Shown in pieces: positions 7,337 to 15,537 of a stretch of DNA of 33,952 bases. A model generated the notes under the pieces. That model searched no databases and was not told the DNA's origin. It worked only from the letters and a program-made list of their open reading frames with translations. Source of the stretch: JAEZDR01 sp039811185 (GTDB taxonomy: Bacteria > Bacteroidota > Bacteroidia > Chitinophagales > Chitinophagaceae); contig JBDHYF010000017.1 in the NCBI GenBank assembly GCA_039811185.1, positions 1 to 33,952 of the forward strand. Reading direction: 5' to 3'. Positions within the stretch are counted from its first letter, which is position 1, and every line of letters begins with the position of its first letter. Made by a program: the position numbers and the translations under genes.

Positions 7337-8716
7337 ATGGCCTTCAATACCATCATCGAACCGTTCCGCATAAAATCGGTTGAGCCCATTTCGATCACTA
7401 CCGAAGACGAAAGAAGAAAATACATTGCCGATGCGCACTACAATCCTTTTTTATTGGATGCAGATAAGGTGATGATTGACCTCTTAACTGACAGCGGCAC
7501 TTCGGCCATGAGCAGTCATCAATGGGGTGCGGTGATGATGGGCGACGAGTCGTATGCAGGCGCAAAAAGCTGGAAGAAAATGTATGATGAAGTTTCGGAC
7601 CTCACCGGCTTTCCGTATGTGTTGCCGACACATCAGGGCAGGGCGGCGGAAAAAATTCTGTATACACACATCGGCGGTGCAGGAAAAACATTTATCAGCA
7701 ACACCCACTTCGACACCACCCGCGCAAACATTGAATACAGCGGCGCTACAGCGATTGACCTTCCATGTAAAGAGTCGTTCGATAATAAGAGCGATTTTAG
7801 CTTTAAAGGCAATATGGATGTAGAAAGGCTTCGCGAAACAATTGCACAAGCAGGCAATAAAAACATCGCGGCTGTTATTTTAACGGTAACTAACAACAGC
7901 GGCGGCGGACAGCCGGTAAGCATGGAAAATGCCAAAGCTGTAAGCAGCATCTGCAAATCGGAGAATATATTATTTATTATAGACTGCTGCCGTATTGCCG
8001 AAAATGCGTATTTCATTAACCAATATGAAGGCGGTTACAATTCAACACCTTACCGGAAAATAGCTCAGGAGATGTTTGCGTTAGCCGACGGATGCATTAT
8101 GAGTGCTAAAAAAGACGCACTCGTAAACACAGGCGGCTTTCTGGCGCTGAATAACGAAGCCCTCGCTGCGGCTTGTACGTCTGCATTAATTATAACAGAA
8201 GGTTTTAGCACTTACGGCGGCCTTGCGGGAAGAGATATGGAAGCTATTGCCGTTGGGTTGCAGGAGGTGTTCGACGACTCTTATCTGAATTATCGCATTA
8301 AAAGCACAGCCTATCTCGGCAACAAGCTTAAAGAGAAAGGCGTCCCCATCATATGGCCCGTGGGCGGACATGCCGTGTATATCAATGCCGGCGAACTGTA
8401 CAAACATATTCCGCCACAACAGTATCCGGGGCAGGCGCTGGTGTGCAATTTGTATGTAACAGGCGGCATTCGGGCGGTTGAAATTGGTTCGGTTATGTTT
8501 GGAAAATATTCATCTGAAAACGACCTTATTCCTGCATCGAGAGAGCTGGTACGGCTTGCCATACCGCGGCGCGTGTACACACAAAGCCATATCGACTATG
8601 TGATTGAAGTGTTTGATGAGATCATAAATAAATCCGCGGCAGCAAAAGGTTTTACAATCGTTAAGGAGAATAAGTTTTTGCGGCATTTTACGGCTCAGTT
8701 CCGGCCATTGGAATAA
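7337..8716 (+). CDS. tnaA: Tryptophanase (L-tryptophan indole-lyase)
   Basis: PLP enzyme splitting L-tryptophan into indole, pyruvate and ammonia. 459 residues, close to the E. coli enzyme (471). The order of motifs matches the family: TDSGTSAM, THQGRAAE, HFDTT with Asp126 (E. coli Asp137), NSGGGQPVSM, Schiff-base Lys259 in SAKKD, GLAGRDME, the VEIGS segment at 381-385 and LRHF with His450 (E. coli His463). VEIGS and the His are tryptophanase-type; the divergent neighbour has the tyrosine phenol-lyase residues at both places. The start MAFNTIIEPFRIKSVEPIS aligns with the family N-terminus. No TnaC-like leader peptide with a Trp codon was seen in the short upstream spacer. rsmA follows after 20 nt, without a terminator between. 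Confidence 0.9.
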   Translation: MAFNTIIEPFRIKSVEPISITTEDERRKYIADAHYNPFLLDADKVMIDLLTDSGTSAMSSHQWGAVMMGDESYAGAKSWKKMYDEVSDLTGFPYVLPTHQGRAAEKILYTHIGGAGKTFISNTHFDTTRANIEYSGATAIDLPCKESFDNKSDFSFKGNMDVERLRETIAQAGNKNIAAVILTVTNNSGGGQPVSMENAKAVSSICKSENILFIIDCCRIAENAYFINQYEGGYNSTPYRKIAQEMFALADGCIMSAKKDALVNTGGFLALNNEALAAACTSALIITEGFSTYGGLAGRDMEAIAVGLQEVFDDSYLNYRIKSTAYLGNKLKEKGVPIIWPVGGHAVYINAGELYKHIPPQQYPGQALVCNLYVTGGIRAVEIGSVMFGKYSSENDLIPASRELVRLAIPRRVYTQSHIDYVIEVFDEIINKSAAAKGFTIVKENKFLRHFTAQFRPLE

Positions 8717-8736
8717 TATTTACGAATTTCGCAGCG

Positions 8737-9492
8737 ATGCAATACACGTTAAAGAAGTCGCTGGGACAGCATTTTCTAAAAGATGAAAACATCTGTCGGA
8801 AAATTTTAGATGCTGTAACGCATCATCCATCCCAAAGACTGCTGGAGGTTGGCCCCGGCGGTGGCGCGCTTACCAAATACCTGTTAGAAATTGACGCCAT
8901 CGATTTTAAGGCAGTTGAACTGGATGCCGAAAAAGTAGATTATCTGCTGCTGCAATATCCGCAGCTATCAGGAAAAATTATACATCAAAGCTTCCTCGAT
9001 ATGGAGGCGCCTTTTGATGCGCCTTTTCATATTGCCGGAAATTTTCCTTACAACATTTCGTCTCAGATATTATTCAAGGTACTCGACTGGAAAGACAGTG
9101 TGCCGGTGGTTACGGGCATGTTTCAAAAAGAAGTGGCGGAGCGGGTTGCAGCAAATCCGCACTCGAAAAGTTACGGCATCTTATCGGTGCTCGTTCAGGC
9201 TTTCTATCGGGTGAACTACCTGTTTGAGGTGAGTGAGCAGTGCTTTAACCCACCTCCGAAAGTGAAGAGCGCCGTGATAGAGTTGATACGCCGCAGCGAC
9301 AAAGTTGAAGTTGCATCGGACAAAAAATTTGTGCTTTTAGTGAAGACAGCTTTTAATCAAAGACGAAAAATGTTACGCAACGGCGTTAAATCTTTATTTG
9401 ATGAAGAGATATTGAAAGAAGCTGTTTTTTCCAAACGTGCCGAACAGTTGACTATTGATGATTTCGCAGCTCTAACTTTTAAGATGAGATGA
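8737..9492 (+). CDS. rsmA: 16S rRNA (A1518/A1519) N6-dimethyltransferase
   Basis: KsgA/RsmA dimethylates two adjacent adenines in helix 45 of 16S rRNA using S-adenosylmethionine, late in small-subunit assembly. 251 residues. The N-terminus KKSLGQHFLKDENI is the family signature; motif I is LEVGPGGGALTKYL (36-49), and the catalytic NFPY tetrad is at 102-105 (N-[LIF]-P-Y). The C-terminal helical region (QRRKMLRNGVKSLF) is intact. The stop overlaps the start of the next gene in ATGA, implying translational coupling. Confidence 0.97.
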   Translation: MQYTLKKSLGQHFLKDENICRKILDAVTHHPSQRLLEVGPGGGALTKYLLEIDAIDFKAVELDAEKVDYLLLQYPQLSGKIIHQSFLDMEAPFDAPFHIAGNFPYNISSQILFKVLDWKDSVPVVTGMFQKEVAERVAANPHSKSYGILSVLVQAFYRVNYLFEVSEQCFNPPPKVKSAVIELIRRSDKVEVASDKKFVLLVKTAFNQRRKMLRNGVKSLFDEEILKEAVFSKRAEQLTIDDFAALTFKMR

Positions 9493-10421
9493 AAAAAGTA
9501 TTAATCACTGCGCCTGTACATCCGTGGCTAAACAAGCGGCTGTCGGAGGCTGGATTTGTTGTGGACTATAAACCTGCAATCAGCTTTTCAGAATTGTTGC
9601 AGGATATTGCTATGTATGAAGGATTGATTGTAACCACCCGGTTGAAGATTGACGTCGCAGTTCTGGATGCAGCTACCCATTTAAAATGGATTGGGCGTTT
9701 GGGAAGCGGGATGGAAATGATAGCTGTTGAGTATGCGGCGCAAAAAGGCATTCAGTGTTATAGCAGCCCGGAAGGAAACAGCAATGCGGTTGGGGAGCAT
9801 GCACTGGGGCTTTTGCTATCGCTGATGCATAAAATAAACAGCAGCCATGCAGAAGTGAAAAGCGGATTGTGGATTCGCGACGCAAACCGCGGCTTGGAGC
9901 TGAAAGGAAAAACGGTAGGCATTATCGGTTACGGAAACACAGGCAGGGCCTTTGCCAGATTGCTCCAATCGTTCGATGTGCAGGTGCTTGCACACGACAA
10001 ATACAAGTCAGGTTTTGGAAACGACCGCATTACGGAGGCTTCACTCAACGAGGTGGTTGCATCGAGCGACGTCATCAGCCTTCATCTTCCGCTTACCGAC
10101 GAAACAATGCATTATGCGGATGCTGCATTTTTTTCTTCTTGCAGCAAGCGTCCCTTCTTCCTAAACACTTCGAGGGGGAAGATTTGCGATACTTCAGCTT
10201 TGCTTTTTGCCTTGGAGCAGAGGCAGATCGCCGCCGCCGGACTCGACGTGCTGGAGAATGAACAATTGTTGAGCTACTCGGAAGATGAAAGCAATCAGCT
10301 AAGAAAGCTGCTTCAGTTTTCCAACGTAATTATAACACCGCACATTGCCGGTTATACACATGAAGCTTATCTGCTAATGGCTCAGATTGTTGCCGGGAAA
10401 ATCGGTCTTCCGGCTGAATAA
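9489..10421 (+). CDS. D-isomer-specific 2-hydroxyacid dehydrogenase (SerA-like)
   Basis: NAD-dependent oxidoreductase of the D-2-hydroxyacid dehydrogenase family, 310 residues. The Rossmann motif is GYGNTG (147-152), with Asp170 downstream as the likely NAD-ribose ligand. The catalytic triad is visible: Arg229 in NTSRG, Glu256 in DVLENE and His285 in TPHIAG. The catalytic domain is split around the nucleotide-binding domain as usual. No ACT or other regulatory domain is present, so it could be a short phosphoglycerate dehydrogenase or act on another 2-hydroxyacid; sequence alone does not decide. It overlaps rsmA by 4 nt. Confidence 0.88.
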   Translation: MKKVLITAPVHPWLNKRLSEAGFVVDYKPAISFSELLQDIAMYEGLIVTTRLKIDVAVLDAATHLKWIGRLGSGMEMIAVEYAAQKGIQCYSSPEGNSNAVGEHALGLLLSLMHKINSSHAEVKSGLWIRDANRGLELKGKTVGIIGYGNTGRAFARLLQSFDVQVLAHDKYKSGFGNDRITEASLNEVVASSDVISLHLPLTDETMHYADAAFFSSCSKRPFFLNTSRGKICDTSALLFALEQRQIAAAGLDVLENEQLLSYSEDESNQLRKLLQFSNVIITPHIAGYTHEAYLLMAQIVAGKIGLPAE

Positions 10422-10432
10422 ATTGTTTTTCC

Positions 10433-10457
10433 TACATTTGAAAAAATATTAAGTTTG
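10433..10457 (+). promoter_or_regulatory. Two candidate -7 boxes upstream of greA
   Basis: TACATTTG (10433-10440) and TAAGTTTG (10450-10457) both match TAnnTTTG exactly, 17 nt apart, in the spacer before greA. Both lie upstream of the hairpin at 10462-10498. A TTG at 10423-10425 is not at ideal spacing from either. Confidence 0.4.
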
Positions 10458-10461
10458 TTTA

Positions 10462-10498
10462 ATGCAACGCTGCAGCAATGTGGCGTTGTATTTTTTTT
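10462..10498 (+). terminator. Hairpin plus T-run: terminator or greA leader attenuator
   Basis: ATGCAACGC (10462-10470) pairs with GCGTTGTAT (10483-10491), with one G-U pair, and is followed by eight T residues. It can end transcripts from the dehydrogenase gene. Because possible greA promoter boxes lie upstream of it, it could also act within the greA leader; the T-run ends 22 nt before the greA ATG. Confidence 0.65.
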
Positions 10499-10520
10499 AT
10501 CATCACTAAATGGATTTTTT

Positions 10521-10994
10521 ATGAGTGAAGTAACTTACGTTACGAAGGAAGCTTTTGAGAAAATGAAAGCTGAGTTGCATGAAATGAAAACTGTTTTACG
10601 GCCGGCGGCATCAAAAGCGATTGCTGAAGCCAGGGAGAAAGGCGATTTAAGGGAAAATGCGGAATATGATGCTGCAAAAGAAGCACAGGGCCTGCTCGAA
10701 GCAAAAATTGCAGTGCTTGAAGGGCAGGTGGCAACAGCCAAAATTATTGATGTGGCAAACGTAGATACGAGCAAGGTGTCGCTTCTTACAAAGGTTACCA
10801 TTACCAATATGGCTACAAAAAAATCGTTCACTTATACCATTGTCGGTGAAAAGGAGGCGGACCTGAAGTTAGGCAAGATTTCTGCGGCCTCTCCTATCGG
10901 CAAAGGACTGTTGGGAAAGCAAAAAGGCGAGGTGGCGGAGGTACATGCACCAACGGGTTTGCTTAAATTTAAGATTGAAAACATCACCGTTTAA
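10521..10994 (+). CDS. greA: Transcription elongation factor GreA
   Basis: Binds the secondary channel of RNA polymerase and stimulates cleavage of backtracked RNA. With the ATG at 10521 (MSEVTYVTKEAFEKMKAEL) the product is 157 residues, as in other bacteria; a longer reading from 10455 would add an implausible leader that runs through the hairpin. The N-terminal coiled coil carries the tip DLRENAEYDAAKE with Asp42 and Glu45, equivalent to the E. coli catalytic-tip acids. The C-terminal FKBP-like domain includes SPIGKGLLGKQKGEVAEV. The HIT-family gene starts one base after its stop codon. Confidence 0.96.
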   Translation: MSEVTYVTKEAFEKMKAELHEMKTVLRPAASKAIAEAREKGDLRENAEYDAAKEAQGLLEAKIAVLEGQVATAKIIDVANVDTSKVSLLTKVTITNMATKKSFTYTIVGEKEADLKLGKISAASPIGKGLLGKQKGEVAEVHAPTGLLKFKIENITV

Positions 10995-10995
10995 C

Positions 10996-11391
10996 ATGAC
11001 TATCTTCTCAAAAATTATTTCGGGCGAAGTGCCGAGCTTCAAAATTGCGGAGAACGAAAAATGTTTTGCCTTCCTCGACGTTTATCCGCTCAGGCGCGGA
11101 CATGTGCTCGTGATTCCAAAAGTTGAAATTGATAACCTCTTTAATGTACCCGACGAATACCTGTCGGATTTATTGGTTTTCGCAAAGCCGATTGCCAAAG
11201 CCATTGAAAAGGCATACAGCTGTAATCGTTGCGGCATCAGCGTTATAGGACTTGAGATTCCTCATGCGCACATTCATTTGTTGCCTGTTAACAGCATGAA
11301 TGATTTAAACTTTAATCAGCAAAAGCTCACGCTCGGCCGGGATGAACTGGCAATCGATCATCAAAAAATTCTTGATGCCCTAGCGTCATGA
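10996..11391 (+). CDS. HIT family protein (histidine triad hydrolase)
   Basis: 131 residues from the ATG at 10996. It has the HIT fold hallmarks FSKIISGEVPSFKI, RRGHVLVIPK and the histidine triad HAHIHLLP near residues 90-97. Members hydrolyse nucleoside phosphoramidates or dinucleoside polyphosphates in the cytoplasm; the exact substrate is not readable here. The gene follows greA by one nucleotide, so the two are almost certainly co-transcribed. It is closed by the bidirectional hairpin at 11398-11449. Confidence 0.93.
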   Translation: MTIFSKIISGEVPSFKIAENEKCFAFLDVYPLRRGHVLVIPKVEIDNLFNVPDEYLSDLLVFAKPIAKAIEKAYSCNRCGISVIGLEIPHAHIHLLPVNSMNDLNFNQQKLTLGRDELAIDHQKILDALAS

Positions 11392-11397
11392 AACCAT

Positions 11398-11449
11398 CGG
11401 TTACTAAAAAGAGCGGCCCTCAACAAATGGCCGCTCTTTTTAGTAACCG
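11398..11449. terminator. Bidirectional terminator, 21-bp perfect stem
   Basis: The arms 11398-11418 and 11429-11449 are perfect inverted complements, around the 10-nt loop CTCAACAAAT. The stem has a GAGCGGCC core with A-rich and T-rich flanks, so it gives a U tract in both directions. It fills the gap between the convergent HIT gene and outer-membrane receptor gene and abuts the receptor stop codon. Confidence 0.93.
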
Positions 11450-13900
11450 TTATTCTGTGCTGATTCTCTGCTTTTCTTCCTCAGAGGCGCCGGATCTTCT
11501 CCTTTGTTGGGGCTGTAAATTTTTACCAAACCGATAGCTTATCGACAGCACAAAACGCCTCGATTCAAAATCGTTACCCACACGCAGATAATACTTATCC
11601 ATTTCGGTTTGCCCCCTGAATCTTGTAAACTCAAAAGGATCGCGAACATTCAGGTCTATCGTTGCTTTATTGTTGAATAATTGCTTTCTGAGGCCGAACG
11701 AGAGTGAGCCTTGCGGATCGGACAGAATGTTACTGCTCACTAGGCTGTTGCTGTGATAAAATCCATTTGCCTCGGCACTAAATCCTTTCCCAAAATTAAA
11801 CTGGGTGGTAATATTCGTTTGCAGGGTTGTGCGGTCAATATCCACTTTTTCGTTGTCGATTATTCCCGAAAATTCCACATTAAAAACAGAACCCTGAGCG
11901 GAGAGTGTGAACCACTTAGCAATGGCTTTGTTATAGCTTACGTTAAAGCCGATGTTTACACGTTTGGCAATATTATCGTTGGTTTGATAGGTTACCTGTG
12001 TGCCATCGGGATTGGTTTTGTTGTATAGTACCTGATTAATAATATCGTCCGTAACAGAGTACTCTAACGAAACATTTAACTGCCCCTTGTAGTTATAGCT
12101 AAGTTCTAAATTGTTACTGAATTGAGGCATCAGCAAAGGGTTGCCTTGCTCGTAGGTGTAATTATCTATCATGTGCACAAATGGATTCAGATTTTGATAG
12201 TTCGGGCGCTCAATTCTTCTTCCGTACGACAGGCCGGCCGTGCCATTATCAGTGAGTTTATAGGTAAAATAGGCTGTAGGAAAAACATCTGTTTGAGAGC
12301 GGTTGAAGCTTGCGTTGTTTTGCGCCTGAACACCCTTTGCATTGGTTTGCTCGGCCCGCACGCCAAGTTGTATGCCCCACTTATTAATTTGCTGGCGATA
12401 ACTTAAATAAGCAGCGTTGATGTTCTCATCGTACTGAAAGCGGTTGCTTCGTGCATCCACCCGCCAGATCTTCTGTACCGCATCGTAAAAAGTATATTGT
12501 GCATCGTTGTCCGTTTTTACATAGCTTACTTTAACGCCGGCTTCAAACGATGCCTCATTTTTTAGGCGCAGCAAATAGTCGGATTTAAAACTGTATACAT
12601 CAATATCGGAAGGCAAATGCCCGCGCAGTTGATAGGGATTGGGAAGTGCATCCGGATGTGTAGGCTGAAAAACACTGCCATCGGTATTGTAGATCGTGTT
12701 ATTAAGGGTTTGTGCTCCCTTGTTTTTATAGGTGTAATAGTCGGCGTCCGCCGTAATTTCGGAGGCTGTGTTCAACACCTGGCGCAGGTTTGCATTCATG
12801 CCAAAATGCTCCCAATCGTTGTGCTTGCCGGACTCCGACCTGATGAAATTTGCCTTTTGTCTGTTGCCGTCAAAACTCTCGGAATAGCTCTCGGAATTAA
12901 AACTGCTGCTGTTTAGGAATCCCGTTGCAACAACGCCAACCGTTGTGCTTTTCGAAGCAAAATAATCCGCTCCCACTTTTAGATTGTGGGGTAAAAAGTT
13001 GTAATAACTTTCGTTGCGCTGATCTAAATGCTGATAGAAAGGCGATTTGCGGTCGGCTCGATAACTTCTTTCAACGGTTAAAATGTTATAACCGGTCCAG
13101 TTTGTATAGTTATAGCTGCCGAAAATGTTCCATTTATTTTGCCTGAAGTTTACCACTAATCCATTGTAGTGTTTGAATGTTTTGGCAAAAATTGCCTGCG
13201 ATGTAACGGTTGTATTAAAACCGTTTGCCTTATTCTTTTTTGTTTTGATGTTGATGACTCCCGAGTTTCCTGAAGCGTCATATTTTGCGGGCGGCTGCGA
13301 CATGATTTCCAGCTGATCGAGCTGAGCGGCCGGTAACGACTTCAGATAGTTGGCTAAATCCTGGCCGTTGAGGTTCGTCGGTTTTCCATCTATCAAAACC
13401 ATCACACCCTGCTTTCCTTTTAAGCTGATGTTTCCGTCGTTGTCGATTGAAACACCGGGCGATTTTTCGAGCAGTTCCATTGCATTCAGCCCTGTGCTGG
13501 AAGGAGAAGCGTCCACATTCACAATCATCCGGTCGATTTTGTTTTCGATAAAAGACTTCTTTGAGGTAATCTGGACCGCCGTTAGCTCTTTAACCCGTGG
13601 GTTCAGATGGATTTTTAACTGGGTAGTTCCGGCTTTCACTGACGAGTAAAAGATGTCGTATGACGAATGACTCACCTGCACCAGAAAATTAGAGCCATCG
13701 AGGCGATCGAAGCTGAACTTGCCCTCTTTTGTGGTGATATCTGTTTTTAGCAATACAGAATCAACGCTTAGCAAGGTCACGGTTGCACCCTCCACAGCAG
13801 TGTTCTCTTTGCTGAAAACGCTGCCTTCAACAACAGATAATTTTTGCGCCTGAAGGGAAACAACGCTAACGAGCAACAATAGTAATAGCAGTGTTTTCAT
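11450..13900 (-). CDS. TonB-dependent-receptor-like outer-membrane beta-barrel protein
   Basis: 816 residues. A signal peptide (MKTLLLLLLLVSVVSLQAQ) is followed by a carboxypeptidase-regulatory-like beta-sandwich at about 22-105 (VVEGSVFSKENTAVEGATVTL). A plug-like domain at about 115-225 contains GNISLKGKQGVMVLIDGKPT and YDASGNSGVINIKTKK. The rest is a barrel of alternating aromatic strands ending in LSISYRFGKN, matching the OMP_b-brl_3 type of Bacteroidota receptors. No SusD-like partner is adjacent, so glycan uptake is not implied; the ligand is unknown. An aspartate-glycine rich plug but no obvious TonB box was noted. It ends at the shared bidirectional terminator. Confidence 0.88.
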   Translation of the reverse strand: MKTLLLLLLLVSVVSLQAQKLSVVEGSVFSKENTAVEGATVTLLSVDSVLLKTDITTKEGKFSFDRLDGSNFLVQVSHSSYDIFYSSVKAGTTQLKIHLNPRVKELTAVQITSKKSFIENKIDRMIVNVDASPSSTGLNAMELLEKSPGVSIDNDGNISLKGKQGVMVLIDGKPTNLNGQDLANYLKSLPAAQLDQLEIMSQPPAKYDASGNSGVINIKTKKNKANGFNTTVTSQAIFAKTFKHYNGLVVNFRQNKWNIFGSYNYTNWTGYNILTVERSYRADRKSPFYQHLDQRNESYYNFLPHNLKVGADYFASKSTTVGVVATGFLNSSSFNSESYSESFDGNRQKANFIRSESGKHNDWEHFGMNANLRQVLNTASEITADADYYTYKNKGAQTLNNTIYNTDGSVFQPTHPDALPNPYQLRGHLPSDIDVYSFKSDYLLRLKNEASFEAGVKVSYVKTDNDAQYTFYDAVQKIWRVDARSNRFQYDENINAAYLSYRQQINKWGIQLGVRAEQTNAKGVQAQNNASFNRSQTDVFPTAYFTYKLTDNGTAGLSYGRRIERPNYQNLNPFVHMIDNYTYEQGNPLLMPQFSNNLELSYNYKGQLNVSLEYSVTDDIINQVLYNKTNPDGTQVTYQTNDNIAKRVNIGFNVSYNKAIAKWFTLSAQGSVFNVEFSGIIDNEKVDIDRTTLQTNITTQFNFGKGFSAEANGFYHSNSLVSSNILSDPQGSLSFGLRKQLFNNKATIDLNVRDPFEFTRFRGQTEMDKYYLRVGNDFESRRFVLSISYRFGKNLQPQQRRRSGASEEEKQRISTE

Positions 13901-13920
13901 AATGAAAATTTTTATGAAAA
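13894..13920. repeat. Inverted repeat over the receptor start codon
   Basis: TTTTCATAA (13894-13902) and TTATGAAAA (13912-13920) are perfect inverted complements spanning the ATG of the receptor gene. In RNA the hairpin would enclose the ribosome binding region, but it is AT-only apart from single C/G pairs and therefore weak. Confidence 0.3.
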
Positions 13921-14058
13921 CTGTTTCATTAACTCCTTACAAGAGCCTGAATTATTATGAACGGGAAAAGGAATGATTTAGGCGGAAAAGCGAATTTTTT
14001 TTTGAAGCGATGAGCGGTTAAAATCCATTATAAACGAAAGCTGGAAATAGAAGCATTT

Positions 14059-14211
14059 TTAATTCATCTGGTCGTAAATAGAAAAAGTTTCCTTTAACTG
14101 AACAACGCGTTCCTTTGTTCTGATGTACTGCCTTTCAATTTTTCTGATGAAATTCAGAAGGCTGCGACGCCTGCCGATTTTAGAAAAGCCGGTGTTTGTT
14201 TTAGGTTTCAT
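14059..14211 (-). CDS. Possible small basic protein, 50 residues
   Basis: Within the 393-bp spacer between the receptor and the next T9SS gene, the minus strand encodes MKPKTNTGFSKIGRRRSLL and continues to a TAA after 50 codons; an in-frame ATG two codons earlier (14217) would give 52. The product is basic and helical, with IRKIERQYIRTKERVVQLKE as a possible amphipathic or coiled-coil helix. It is not a family I recognise. No promoter box is seen. It could be a chance reading frame; the remaining spacer on either side holds only the terminator at 14228-14269. Confidence 0.35.
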   Translation of the reverse strand: MKPKTNTGFSKIGRRRSLLNFIRKIERQYIRTKERVVQLKETFSIYDQMN

Positions 14212-14227
14212 AGCCATGTAAAAGTAG

Positions 14228-14269
14228 AAAAAAAAATCTTCCTGCCGTAAAAAAAAACAGCAGGAAGAT
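14228..14269 (-). terminator. Intrinsic terminator of the CBM9-like T9SS gene
   Basis: On the minus strand ATCTTCCTGC (14269-14260) pairs with GCAGGAAGAT (14245-14236) and is followed by a T tract, about 25 nt past the stop codon of the gene at 14294-15445. Confidence 0.8.
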
Positions 14270-14293
14270 ATTTCAGTTGGTAAATCCAGAAGG

Positions 14294-15445
14294 TTAGTCT
14301 ACCACTACTTTCATAACTTGTTCAATGCCATCAATCGAGATAACGGCAAAATAAATTCCCTTTTTCGTGTGCTTTAGCGGCACTTGGTATAGGTGTGAAG
14401 CACCCGTGTGCGTAAATTGGCTGCTCACAATTTGCCGACCTTCAACTGAATACAACGTGAATACAATTTTCGCTGCTTCGGCAGACGAATAGGAAAAGCG
14501 AATGTTTCCATAAACGGGATTTCCTAAAAGCTCAACCGACGAAGCGCTTTTTTTGGTAAGCACCACTACATTGCTGATTACAAAGTTGCCATCGCTGCCG
14601 AAAGCTTTTATGCGATACTGTGCGGTAGGCTCGTTTTGTATTGTAGTAAAGTTGTAAAGAGAAACTTCTGATTGGAAAGGCTTTTCTGCAACAGCAGTCC
14701 AGCTTTTGCCGTCAGCGCTTTTTTCAAGTTCGAATTTTGCATATTCGCCGTTTTTTACTGTGAGGACAATATTGCCTTCGCTGTTTTTCAGGTTGCCGGA
14801 TAACTGCAGTTTGTTATAAGGGAGAAGCGAGGCAATGGGTGCGTACTGCGACAAATTGGTTACGGATTGAGGTGGTCCCCAGCCCGCGGCGTTGTTATCG
14901 TTCGGAATAGCGTCGAAGCTGCCATGATCGTTATTGTCGCCGGTGATGTAAAACTGAACGTCCATCATCGAACCGATAGCTCCGAAAGAGGTCTTTGCGA
15001 GTTTAAATTCTACAACAGCATTATTTGCCACTACATTCGACCCTATGCTCGTGCCTCCGCCAGTCCATGCTGTGCCGCTCCATGTATGAAATTCCGCATA
15101 TCCGCCGGAAAAATTTCCTCTCAACTCGTAATCCGGTTTGTCGGCGTGCGAATAGTTAATCTGCCGGGCCCATCCGTCTGTTGAACCACCGCCCGACTTT
15201 GTATTGAAGATCATTCCATAGCTCATCCAACTGTCAGCCGATACCTCAACCGCAAAATAGAAGTAGGTGGCATCTTCAGCAAAATGAATTTTCTTGGCAT
15301 GAGCGCCGGCCCATCCGGGTGTGGCATCGGCCGTTGCTGCAACTGTGTAGCCTTCGCCTGCGTTAATAACACCGTCCACAACCGGCTGTGCAATGCCTGC
15401 TGTTGAACACACAATCGATAAAATAAGCGTGTAAAATTTGTTCAT
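14294..15445 (-). CDS. Secreted CBM9/DOMON-like protein with T9SS sorting domain
   Basis: Starting at the ATG at 15445 gives 383 residues with signal peptide MNKFYTLILSIVCSTAGIAQ. Residues about 22-185 (VDGVINAGEGYTVA ... YFYFAVEVSAD ... VEFKLAKTSFG) resemble the carbohydrate-binding module 9-like/DOMON-like sandwich found in bacterial surface proteins; this assignment rests on the overall pattern only. A linker with a sandwich module follows (KFELEKSADGKSWTAV), then a T9SS type A tail (VELLGNPVYGNIRFSY ... GIYFAVISIDG ... MKVVVD). Expected to be exported by T9SS and possibly to bind sugar. A perfect palindrome lies 22 nt upstream, and a terminator follows. Confidence 0.8.
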   Translation of the reverse strand: MNKFYTLILSIVCSTAGIAQPVVDGVINAGEGYTVAATADATPGWAGAHAKKIHFAEDATYFYFAVEVSADSWMSYGMIFNTKSGGGSTDGWARQINYSHADKPDYELRGNFSGGYAEFHTWSGTAWTGGGTSIGSNVVANNAVVEFKLAKTSFGAIGSMMDVQFYITGDNNDHGSFDAIPNDNNAAGWGPPQSVTNLSQYAPIASLLPYNKLQLSGNLKNSEGNIVLTVKNGEYAKFELEKSADGKSWTAVAEKPFQSEVSLYNFTTIQNEPTAQYRIKAFGSDGNFVISNVVVLTKKSASSVELLGNPVYGNIRFSYSSAEAAKIVFTLYSVEGRQIVSSQFTHTGASHLYQVPLKHTKKGIYFAVISIDGIEQVMKVVVD

Positions 15446-15467
15446 AGCAAAAAAATTTTGTGTTTGG

Positions 15468-15484
15468 TGTGTAAAAATTACACA
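15468..15484. promoter_or_regulatory. Palindrome TGTGTAA-AAA-TTACACA, candidate operator
   Basis: A perfect 7-bp inverted repeat with a 3-bp centre, 22 nt upstream of the CBM9-like gene. The half-sites resemble those of CRP/FNR-family regulators (TGTGA/TCACA), although the 17-bp total length is one more than the classic site. No CRP-type gene is in this window. Confidence 0.35.
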
Positions 15485-15537
15485 TCTTTCCGAAACGAAC
15501 AAAAAAATCTTAACGCTTTATTAAATTTCCGCATCTG

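Noticed and set aside
11450..13900. Polysaccharide utilisation locus
   Set aside because: There is an outer-membrane receptor but no SusD-like lipoprotein or glycoside hydrolase next to it.
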